Part shown: piece after piece, positions 10,523 to 19,430 of the stretch | How positions within the stretch are numbered: the first letter of the stretch is position 1 | Layout: every line of letters starts with the position of its first letter | Assembly: GCA_019634385.1 (NCBI GenBank) | Contig: JAHQVK010000121.1 | Location: forward strand, 1-64,000 | From: Myxococcales bacterium | GTDB lineage: Bacteria > Myxococcota > Kuafuiibacteriia > Kuafuiibacteriales > Kuafuiibacteriaceae | Direction of reading: 5' to 3' | Length of the DNA: 64,000 nucleotides | Made by a program: the position numbers and the translations under genes | Notes under the pieces: model-generated | The model's input: only the letters and a program-made list of their open reading frames with translations | Told to the model about the DNA's origin: nothing | Database searches by the model: none

Positions 10523-11047
10523 GATAAACGCGGCTGGCACAACGTCGATAGCAGACACAAAACCTCTCCCAAGGCACCAGCACCTAGCTGGTCCGGCGAT
10601 AGATCGAACTAGGGCATGTCGTTGACGCGGGCCCGAAACTATTACGAAATAGCTGGTCTAACTCAATGTTCGGACTAGAGGGAAGGCAGCCATAACTAGC
10701 TGACTAAAAAGATTCCGATCTGGTTCGATCGCAGGCCAATAGATGCTCAGCCCACCAACAGCTTCGCTGGAATCATCAATGACGATGATGAGTCGCTTGA
10801 TAACTCTTCCGTCGCCGCCCCTCACTAGAGTCCTATGGGACGGCGACGGAAGGTTGACTGCCTCGATCTTATACGAGGTTGTCAAGACCAACAGGGTTCA
10901 ACCAAATCGGTGTCGTCATTCCTAGTATCTACTCGCACGCGGTAAAACATGACAAATTGTCGCACAGCAAGTTTTCTTGGCAACCGCACGTCCAAGGAGC
11001 TTCGCACGGCCCGGTGATGAACATTTGGACTGGTGCGAGTGCGTCCA

Positions 11048-13087
11048 CTACGCCATGAAGAGGTCGGTGGTGGTAGGCAGTAGGGCAGTAACGGACTCTG
11101 GAGCTCGGGGTAAAAGCACCGTAAAGATCGCCCCTTGCCCTGGTTTTGACGATACAGACACCAAACCCCCTCGCATCTCCACTATTCCCCTGACGGAAGA
11201 CAAACCTAAGCCGGTACCTTGACCGGATCCTTTAGTAGTAAAAAGCGGTTCAAATAGCCGAGTCTCGATATCTGGGCGAATGCCGGGTCCATTGTCTTGG
11301 ACTTGCAACTCAACATAGTCGCCTGGGGGAAGCCCTAACTGACTAGAAGCGCCTCGCGGATTTGGCAACTGCACTTGACGAGTACGAATGATTATTTGCC
11401 CGACTCCGTCGGTTGCGTCACTAGCATTGTCAATCAGATTTCGGATAACTCCTTCTAAATAGGACGGCCGAAGTGTTGAAAGCCAGTTATCTGCATATAA
11501 CTCCAGCTCTATGCAAAGCTCCGTCGGCAACACTGGTTGCAGCTGATAGACTATAGATCGGATTTGCGCGTCGACGACCGGATAAACGTCGAGTGTATCC
11601 TCTGCCTGACAGAACGGCACCAACTCCTTTAACAATCGCGACGCACCCTCAGCAGCCTCAACCATGGTTTGGAGAATCGTCTGCATTTCGGGAGTCAGCG
11701 GTTCACCCCTAAGATGTGAAACACCTAAAACAACCACATCCACAAGCGATTGGAAATCCCGAGATAATCCACCAGCCACCTGTCCCACAAACGCCAACCT
11801 CTCAGTCTGAGCTTCTCGGATCTGCTGGGCATGGAGATCGGTAATATCTTCAACAACAAGAATCGTCTCCACCTCGCCAACATGAGCTCTCGCTACAAAT
11901 CGGGGACCATCCTGACCTAGCGGAAGTAATTCCACCGGGCTACCTTTAGCTTCCAGGAGGCATTTGACGCTTTTGCCGCCCAAGGTTACCAACGGAGCAC
12001 CATCAACAACGCCCAGAGTCGTCGCCATAGATTCGGCAGCTGGATTACTCAATCTGGGAGAATAACTTTCGTCCAAAAGATAGACAGCGCAGGGCAATTG
12101 ATCGATAACTCTTTGCAAACGACTTCTTGCCTCATCCTGAGCCACCATAATTTCCTGGCGTTGGATACGCTCTTTTATAGTAATTGCAGCCTGGCTCGCG
12201 ATAGTGCTAAATATCGCGAGATCTCGGCCACCAAAAGCATGAGAGGCATTCTGGCTATCGACCTGAATCACACCCAAAATCTCGTCCTCAAATAACAGTG
12301 GCACGCACATAATAGCTCGGACGCCATCAACGGCAATACTTGCTGCCCGACTAAACCGATCGTGAAGCTGAGCATCCGCAACAATAATTCCTTTTCGATC
12401 CCGAACAACTTCATCCACAACCGTTTGAGAGAGACTCAGGTTGTCTACCGTCCCGGCTCGTGTCGAAGCGACCAAGCGTGGATAACCAGTTGTCCGAAAA
12501 AGCTGAACTGCCCCCCGTTCCGCAGACAGTAGTTTAAAGGCAGTTTGTAGAATCTTGTTGATAACCGGATCTAGCTCACGCTCCACACCCAAAGCGCGAT
12601 TCAGCTCATAAATAGCCCTCAGGCGCTCATAGCTATTTTGAAGCTCAACCGGATCCCACACTTCACGGACCGGGCGAAACTCTAGCTTGGATAGCGGGTC
12701 CACCCGAGGGTCAAAGGACTCAAAGGGGATATCCTGAACAACATCAAAATGTGCTCCTCCTAAAGCTATTTTCATTCCCGGCTGCAAAACAATCTCACCA
12801 ACCGGTCGTTGATTACAGTAGGTTCCGTGGCTACTGCCGAGATCCCGCAAAACTATACCATCAGGAGTCATTTCAATCTGAGCATGGGCCCGAGAAACCG
12901 TGCGATCACCGATCACAAAGTCCGAAGCTGAGTCTCGACCAATTACTGCTCCATCGTGAAGTTGAAAACTCTCCTTCGTCCGCTTATCAACTAGATACAT
13001 TGTACGATGCCTCAACCTGGCCGTTAGAAGCGAACCACTCCCAGAACACCGGATGGGCTTGGAACAGCTTCCTTCGCTGGTTCTCAA
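11048..13087 (-). CDS. FHA-GAF-(PAS)-histidine kinase-like ATPase protein
   Basis: FHA: GRDSASDFVIGDRTVSRAHAQIE...DLGSSHGTY; GAF region; HATPase N/G boxes NLIDNASDATDG, DNGPGIRPDIETRLFEPLFTTK, GTGLGLSSVRGIVE. Confidence 0.88.
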   Translation of the reverse strand: MRTSEGSCSKPIRCSGSGSLLTARLRHRTMYLVDKRTKESFQLHDGAVIGRDSASDFVIGDRTVSRAHAQIEMTPDGIVLRDLGSSHGTYCNQRPVGEIVLQPGMKIALGGAHFDVVQDIPFESFDPRVDPLSKLEFRPVREVWDPVELQNSYERLRAIYELNRALGVERELDPVINKILQTAFKLLSAERGAVQLFRTTGYPRLVASTRAGTVDNLSLSQTVVDEVVRDRKGIIVADAQLHDRFSRAASIAVDGVRAIMCVPLLFEDEILGVIQVDSQNASHAFGGRDLAIFSTIASQAAITIKERIQRQEIMVAQDEARSRLQRVIDQLPCAVYLLDESYSPRLSNPAAESMATTLGVVDGAPLVTLGGKSVKCLLEAKGSPVELLPLGQDGPRFVARAHVGEVETILVVEDITDLHAQQIREAQTERLAFVGQVAGGLSRDFQSLVDVVVLGVSHLRGEPLTPEMQTILQTMVEAAEGASRLLKELVPFCQAEDTLDVYPVVDAQIRSIVYQLQPVLPTELCIELELYADNWLSTLRPSYLEGVIRNLIDNASDATDGVGQIIIRTRQVQLPNPRGASSQLGLPPGDYVELQVQDNGPGIRPDIETRLFEPLFTTKGSGQGTGLGLSSVRGIVEMRGGLVSVSSKPGQGAIFTVLLPRAPESVTALLPTTTDLFMA

Positions 13088-13272
13088 GAATTCTCGTAAC
13101 GTATAAGCCCTAAGAGGCGTCTCAGTGACAGAGCGTCACGCTGCTCCCTCCGACGTACGTCCTTTAGCTCATTATTCTTGCGAGAATCAGGCTGTTCCAG
13201 ACCATCAAGCGCTCTACGTCGCCTCTGGTTAGCCTCTCCATCGGCCTAGTTTGGAGGTGTAGAAGCCCAGCC

Positions 13273-14775
13273 CTACGCGGTAGCCACTGCTCGGCGCCAC
13301 TTCGCCAAGAGTCGAGCCACAGATTCGCGGTCCGTGTCAGGTTCGAACTCTCGTTCCATTCGCCAAACCTTTGCTACGGACTCTTTAGACTCAAATAATC
13401 CCACCGCAATTCCAGCGAGAAACGCGGCTCCCGCCGCAGTTGTTTCAATCAGGTCCGGTCGAACTACGGTACGACCACAAAGGTCAGCCTGTAGCTGCAT
13501 AAGTAGGTGATTAGCTGCAGCGCCCCCATCAACCCGAATCGTTTGCGAGCAACTACTGCGGAGACCAAACTCGGTGGCATCGGATGTCAGCGCCTCAATA
13601 ACATCGTAGCACTGAAGAGCAATTCCCTCGAGAGTAGCCCGTGCTAACTCCGCTCGCCCCGTACCTCGAGTGATGCCGGCAATGATGCCTCGAGCATTTG
13701 GCCTCCAATGCGGTGCCCCCAGGCCAGTTAGAGCTGGCACAAAGACAACCTCACCTGAACTCTCCACCTGATTGGCCAAGGCCTCAACCTCCGCGGATGA
13801 GCGGATGATTCCCAAGCCATCTCTCAACCACTGCACCGCGCTCCCCGCACAAAAAATAGAACCCTCGAGCGCATATTCCAGGGGTGCTTGCGCACCGAGC
13901 TGACACGCGATGGTGGTGAGCATGTGGTGCTTAGAGTGCACGGGCTTTTGCCCGGTATGCATAACAATAAAAGCCCCAGTACCGTAAGTGCACTTTACAT
14001 CTCCGGGCTGGAAACAAGCTTGTCCAAAAAGTGCCGCTTGCTGGTCACCAGCGATCCCAGCCACCGGGATCCCATCTGGAAGGCCAACCACACCTTTGGT
14101 GTAGCCATAAATCTCCGAGGACGATCGGACCTGGGGCAACAAACTATCAGGTATCCGCAGAGCGGACATCAGATCCTCGTCGTACGCACCAGTATGGATA
14201 TTAAACAGAAGTGTGCGACTCGCATTTGTTACGTCCGTTATATGAACAGCGCCGCCAGTTAAGCGCCATACCAGGAAACTATCTATAGTTCCCGCAGCTA
14301 CTTCGCCGGCATCCGCTTTAGCACGTAAGGAAGGTACTTCATCTAAAAGCCATTTGAGTTTGGTCCCCGAAAAATAAGGGTCGAGTAATAGCCCTGTCTT
14401 TTCCCTGAAAAGGGCTTCATATCCCTCATCCTTCAGATCACCACAAAATGACGCAGTCCGTCTACACTGCCAAACAATTGCACGATGTACCGGTTGACCA
14501 GTCGTCCGGTCCCATACCCCAATCGTTTCCCGCTGATTGGTGATGCCCAATGCAGCAATCCTTCTCGGATCAATTTGCGCTGCCTTCAAAGCCAAGCCGA
14601 TCGTCTCTTCGACTGAAGCCCAAATCTCGTTAAGATCATGTTCAACCCATCCCGGTTTTGGAAAGTGTTGAGGAAATTCACGGTTCACCTTCGCGAGAAG
14701 GCGTAGTTCCCGGTCCATAATGAGGGTTGTCGTACCGGATGTGCCCTGATCCAGTGCTAAGATGAGGTCTCTCAT
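13273..14775 (-). CDS. glpK: Glycerol kinase
   Basis: LALDQGTSGTTTLIMD; GITNQRETIGVWDR; GIAGDQQAALFGQACFQPGDVKCTYGTGAF; VDGGAAANHLLMQLQAD. Confidence 0.96.
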   Translation of the reverse strand: MRDLILALDQGTSGTTTLIMDRELRLLAKVNREFPQHFPKPGWVEHDLNEIWASVEETIGLALKAAQIDPRRIAALGITNQRETIGVWDRTTGQPVHRAIVWQCRRTASFCGDLKDEGYEALFREKTGLLLDPYFSGTKLKWLLDEVPSLRAKADAGEVAAGTIDSFLVWRLTGGAVHITDVTNASRTLLFNIHTGAYDEDLMSALRIPDSLLPQVRSSSEIYGYTKGVVGLPDGIPVAGIAGDQQAALFGQACFQPGDVKCTYGTGAFIVMHTGQKPVHSKHHMLTTIACQLGAQAPLEYALEGSIFCAGSAVQWLRDGLGIIRSSAEVEALANQVESSGEVVFVPALTGLGAPHWRPNARGIIAGITRGTGRAELARATLEGIALQCYDVIEALTSDATEFGLRSSCSQTIRVDGGAAANHLLMQLQADLCGRTVVRPDLIETTAAGAAFLAGIAVGLFESKESVAKVWRMEREFEPDTDRESVARLLAKWRRAVATA

Positions 14776-15139
14776 GCCTTCAACAACCTTACTTTTTTAC
14801 CGAGCAGACAGCGGTAGAACAAGAGACTCAACGAAACCGCAAAAGTCGGGCGCTGTCATAGGATCGCTCCTGCGGATCGCCAGACTACAATATCATACCG
14901 CAACCAGATGAGGCCTATCCCCTTGCCTCAAAAACTTTAGTGTGCATACATGATTTCACGGATAGGTGCGTAAACCAAAGAGATTCCGCATCCGTATTTC
15001 ATGTTGAAATGCGCTCCAGATACCGAAAGTCTTGAAGCTTAGCCAACATCGGTTGAGCAAAGGTACAATTGGTAATGTTGGTTTGGGGTGCCAACGTGGT
15101 AAACACAAAGCGGGCGAGAGTCGTCCCCATTGCACTGCT

Positions 15140-17002
15140 ATGGCCAAGGAGCCACTCAATAAACGCCTCACTGGCGACAAGAAGCGACGTTTTCCTCGGC
15201 CCTTCGGACGCTATATTCTCGAGAAGAGTTTGTCCCGAGGGGGAATGGGGGAGGTCTACCTTGCGATCGTTAAGCAGCTTCAAAAGCGCTGCGTCATCAA
15301 AACGATACGAGGAGACCTAACCGGTGAAGAAGAATTCGTTGGTCGTTTTGCCGATGAAGCTAAGATCCTCGTTCGCGCAGCCCATGCCAACATCATCCGT
15401 TACTTTGATGCGGGAAAGGTGGCTGCCGACTACTACATCGCCATGGAGCATGTGCACGGGCGCGATCTGGGAGACGTCCTGGATCGAGCCTATGAACGAG
15501 GTGAGCCCATGCCACCAGATATTGGGCTCTTCATCACCCAAAACCTGTTGGAAGGCTTGGACTACGCACACCAGATGAAGGACGAGCTGGGACGACCGAT
15601 GGGACTCGTTCACCGGGACATCTCACCTCAGAATGTGATGATCGGATTCGACGGATCCATCAAGCTGATCGACTTCGGCCTGGCTAGAACCGACGTGCTA
15701 CCCAATCGTACTCAGGGCGCCCTAGCGGTCGGAAAATATGGGTATATGTCCCCCGAGCAAGCACGTCATGAATCCCTAGATGGGCGCGCGGATATTTATT
15801 CCACCGGTGTAATGCTCTTCGAGGTATTCACCGGTGATCGACTCGTTGATGAGCGAGACCAAGCTACTCTCTGGCAGAGGGTTCTGCACCCCAAACATCG
15901 TAACCCTCGATCGGTTCTCCCAACGCTATCCGCAGACATCGACCGGTTGGTGATGCGAGCCGTAGCCGTGAAACCGCGGGAACGATTTTCCAGCGCTCGT
16001 GCTATGGCTGACTATGTAAGTCAGCTCAGGGGGCCAAACTCCAGTAAGAAGGACTTATTGGATTATCTCCGCTATTTATATCCGCACCTTGATTTTTCTG
16101 CTCCTCCTCTTCCACCTCTTGATGATCTTGCTGAAGGGGTACGCCAATCGGTGATCTTCGCCACTTCCAGAGAAGGAGCTCGTTCGGTTTTTGGTCGGGG
16201 TGAACTACCTATTGAAGGTACCATGCACATCAACGCCGCTGATGTCCGTCGGGAAATCGAAAAAAATGAGGACATACTGTTAGAAGCGGAGAGCCCTATT
16301 CCCCAGCGCGCTATAACCCGACCAAATACCAAGACAGAACGCGGCCCGTTATATACTACGGCAGAGGAAGCAACGAGTACTACGAAGCATCTAGACCTAG
16401 ATGCCACCAGCGACAAGGAACATTTACACTATAGGTTCCAACCTAATAATCCAAGCAGCTCAACACACTCTGACAATAGACCAACCGAGGCTAGTCAGGA
16501 TCTATTTGGCAGCGCTGGCCCCGCTAAACATAGGGAGGACGAGCAAACCATTATGATGCACGGTCCGCCGAGAGCGCTATATACCACGCCTCAACATCGG
16601 GTTGCACTGGTCTTCGGCGAAGAGCATAAGTCCAGCCGTCCACTCCCTGGCCTTGGCCTTGAAACATTAGGCTCAACCGAAGTGGAAGCCCCAAGCTCTA
16701 CTACCGACCCTGCACTTCTCCGCACAGAAATCAGCGATCAACCACCAAAATCAGGAAGTCATTTCACTGCACAACCCTCTGATTCTGTTAATGAGATTCC
16801 CTCCGCACCCCATCTCAATACTAAAACACCACTAACTCCGACGGCACATCGAACGCCGCTCAGAGATGCTTATCGTCCTACACCAGCTCTGCCACCCCTC
16901 AAGCGCGAAAGCTCTGATGAACTCAGCCCACTCGTAATCATTGGACTTGTAACGCTCGTAGTATCAGTCATGGTTATAGTATTCATGTTAATAAGCGAGT
17001 AG
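15140..17002 (+). CDS. Ser/Thr protein kinase with C-terminal single TM (ORF opens at 15032; ATG 15140 likely)
   Basis: LSRGGMGEVYLA, VHRDISPQNVMI, LIDFGLAR, YMSPEQARHE; C-terminal VIIGLVTLVVSVMVIVFMLI. Confidence 0.93.
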   Translation: MAKEPLNKRLTGDKKRRFPRPFGRYILEKSLSRGGMGEVYLAIVKQLQKRCVIKTIRGDLTGEEEFVGRFADEAKILVRAAHANIIRYFDAGKVAADYYIAMEHVHGRDLGDVLDRAYERGEPMPPDIGLFITQNLLEGLDYAHQMKDELGRPMGLVHRDISPQNVMIGFDGSIKLIDFGLARTDVLPNRTQGALAVGKYGYMSPEQARHESLDGRADIYSTGVMLFEVFTGDRLVDERDQATLWQRVLHPKHRNPRSVLPTLSADIDRLVMRAVAVKPRERFSSARAMADYVSQLRGPNSSKKDLLDYLRYLYPHLDFSAPPLPPLDDLAEGVRQSVIFATSREGARSVFGRGELPIEGTMHINAADVRREIEKNEDILLEAESPIPQRAITRPNTKTERGPLYTTAEEATSTTKHLDLDATSDKEHLHYRFQPNNPSSSTHSDNRPTEASQDLFGSAGPAKHREDEQTIMMHGPPRALYTTPQHRVALVFGEEHKSSRPLPGLGLETLGSTEVEAPSSTTDPALLRTEISDQPPKSGSHFTAQPSDSVNEIPSAPHLNTKTPLTPTAHRTPLRDAYRPTPALPPLKRESSDELSPLVIIGLVTLVVSVMVIVFMLISE

Positions 17003-17387
17003 ATATCTACGCTTATAACTACAATAATATTATATCGATGAAAGCGCGTCCCAAGGCCAGTTCGAAACTATTGTAAAACCCAAATCTCCTGAGCATGCAA
17101 ACCGCAGAGGGGCTGTTGACTTGAGATATGAAGCAACACCTCGGACTCGACCAATATGAGAGGCGGAGCTGGGGAGGCTTCCACAGGTACTTTGCCATGG
17201 TCGCCTTAATGCACGCCTTCATAGCGCTTCACCGAGAGAGCTTTTCCCTCCTCTACTCCGAATACGTGGAATTGGAACCAATTCTATAGGGTCTTGCAAA
17301 GGGTCTTTTTACGGAAAATGGCACCGTGTCCTTGTTGCGAACAATGGATGTCCAGGAATCTCAGGACAACACCGATCAGGTAATGTT

Positions 17388-17406
17388 AGGGCGTGTCACG
17401 CCCTAG
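17388..17406. repeat. Short palindrome tagggcg-tgtca-cgcccta
   Basis: 7-bp inverted repeat resembling joined tips of family C elements; downstream of the minus-strand 17412-18470 gene. Confidence 0.5.
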
Positions 17407-17411
17407 TCATC

Positions 17412-18470
17412 TTACCGACTCTTTGAACTGGACGCGTCAAAGAGATCTAGTTGTCGCGCTGGCTGAAGATTATTAACCTTCATTCCACAACTACGAAGCC
17501 TAGCTCCAAAGTCATCAACGTCACCACCAGTGAGATAAACCTCCTCAGCTCCAGTAGCCTTAACAAACGACAATAGATCGTCACTGTCCGCCATATTACT
17601 TAGTGCAAACGCTCCATCAATTCGCAACTGGTGCACATGGCCAACATCAAGAGCCTTGGGATCAACCAAAGCTACACTTGCCTCCGGGATAAGAGTTTCT
17701 ATGGAAGTCCTCAAAATGGGCGGAAAGATAACTACCTCACCGCGTCTGGCCGACTTAGAAAAGCGCTTGTACTCGACCTGAATAACACCTAAATCACTAT
17801 ATATTTTAGTAATATCAGCAACTGATCGATGCAAGCGAAGGCGGTAACCCAAGCGTCCGAGCTCAGCAACAAGCTCCTGGGCCATTCCCAGGGGTTGAGC
17901 CAACAAGACTGGCGTCTGTCGCTCGACAAAGGCCGTCTCGATAAACAGCTGGATTTCATCTACTACGTGGCGACGACGAGGAAATTTCACTGTCCTCGGC
18001 CCAAATGAAGCTGGTAGCGCCAGCACATCACATACGATCGGGTCCGCCGGACGGCTTGTGGCTGAGCTACGGGTTGAAAAATAACCGGTATACACCGCAA
18101 CTCGCCCCCCTCTCATAGCTCGAATCATAGCTGAGCCAATCAGATGCCCGGCTGGATGTAAGCTGAGTTCTAATTCGCCAATTGCGAGGCTCTGTCGGTA
18201 GGGTGCAACCAATACATCAACCTTGCCTCGACCGCGGGCAGCTAAGCGGCGAGTCTCCTCGGTGCACAAGAATCGACGACTTTTTGTTATATCCCCGGCT
18301 AGTGCACTAGATAAGAAGTTGAGCCCATTTTTCCTCTGAGCATCACACCAGAGCACAGAGGATGATAAATGCACACCTCCAAAGTTCTCGAAGTCGCGCA
18401 CAACCCCACCACCCAATTCACTGAGATCGTCGGCGACGGCCCTGTTGCTACACTCCATGCGCGAGCCCAC
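17412..18470 (-). CDS. Metallo-beta-lactamase/RNA-3'-processing (ligase-associated exonuclease)-like protein
   Basis: LHPAGHLIGSAMIRA...GGRVAVYTGYFS...VCDVLALPASFG...FVERQTPVLLAQPLGMAQELVAEL resembles MBL/beta-CASP exonuclease-like proteins. Start uncertain. Confidence 0.55.
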   Translation of the reverse strand: MGSRMECSNRAVADDLSELGGGVVRDFENFGGVHLSSSVLWCDAQRKNGLNFLSSALAGDITKSRRFLCTEETRRLAARGRGKVDVLVAPYRQSLAIGELELSLHPAGHLIGSAMIRAMRGGRVAVYTGYFSTRSSATSRPADPIVCDVLALPASFGPRTVKFPRRRHVVDEIQLFIETAFVERQTPVLLAQPLGMAQELVAELGRLGYRLRLHRSVADITKIYSDLGVIQVEYKRFSKSARRGEVVIFPPILRTSIETLIPEASVALVDPKALDVGHVHQLRIDGAFALSNMADSDDLLSFVKATGAEEVYLTGGDVDDFGARLRSCGMKVNNLQPARQLDLFDASSSKSR

Positions 18471-18694
18471 ATCTCTACGTCACTGCAATCATAACCGCAG
18501 ATGTGCAACGGGTGAAGCAATGTCTTCCGGTTCACGTCATTTGGGTCGGCGCTGGAAACTCCGTTGCTTCCGTTTGCACCTCAATGCCTCCTTGGATGCA
18601 CACCTTGCAACATACGATGTCTTTCCACTGAAAACGACAGCATAGTTTGATATCAACGTTTGAACGTCGGGTAGAAGTACGCGACAACATAGGT

Positions 18695-18919
18695 ATGAAC
18701 CTCGAGGACATCAGACAGCGTATTGAAGCTGGTATTCCCAATGCCAAGGTCACCATACAGGACCTAACAGGTAGCGGTGATCACCTTCAGGCAGAGGTCA
18801 TCTCGTCATCGTTCGCTGGTAAAACCCGTATCGAACAACATCAGATGGTGTATGCATCGTTGGGTGAGCTCATGAGCGGGCCTATTCATGCCCTAAAACT
18901 GCTCACCAAAGAAAAATAG
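18695..18919 (+). CDS. BolA/IbaG family protein
   Basis: MNLEDIRQRIEAGIPNAKVTIQDLTGSGDHLQAEVISSSFAGKTRIEQHQMVYASLGELMSGPIHALKL. Confidence 0.9.
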   Translation: MNLEDIRQRIEAGIPNAKVTIQDLTGSGDHLQAEVISSSFAGKTRIEQHQMVYASLGELMSGPIHALKLLTKEK

Positions 18920-18996
18920 TGTCACGGGCCGATCTACTCCTCCGTCAGGCGTTCACCACCGACTTACCGGCTACAACACAAGTTGACCGAGCAGCC

Positions 18997-19175
18997 CTAG
19001 CAGGCCATCGGAAAAGTGAGTTAGGCGCTTCGCTCGCCCTTTTTCCGTGGAACGTCTGGACCGGCTTCGCCTTTCATCGGTTGCATACGCCCGGTATGCG
19101 CCCTCTTCGTCCGGAGCGGTCCACGGAAAAGATACTTCGCGGATCACCCATCCCACTTCTCCGATGGCCTGCTAG
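18997..19175. mobile_element. MITE-like palindromic element, family A copy 2 (~179 bp)
   Basis: ctagcaggccatcggaaaagtgagt...cccacttctccgatggcctgctag; inverted relative to copy 1; 12-bp internal length difference. Confidence 0.85.
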
Positions 19176-19430
19176 TTACGCGGTGCCTTATAAACGTAGG
19201 CGTACTGGATTTCGCCAACCAATAGTCTCAATCTAGGCCTACTGTGCGGAAAGTACCCACAACTATCATTCTCTTGCCGGTCACCTACCTTCATATGCCG
19301 CTTTGTCGTCCGAAATTTTTTGCATCAACATACCATCGTAAATCTGTCGGCCTCTGGCGAAAATTGCCCACACGAGTAGCTACATCACTCAAGATTCCGG
19401 ATACACTAAAACAATGAACGAGCAAGGTCA

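Noticed and set aside
13108-13240. Possible long inverted repeat aagaggcg ... cgcctct near glpK
   Set aside because: Only ~7 bp of reliable outer pairing over a long span; not convincing.
18919-19236. 105-aa plus-strand ORF right after bolA
   Set aside because: Most of it is read through family A copy 2; spurious.
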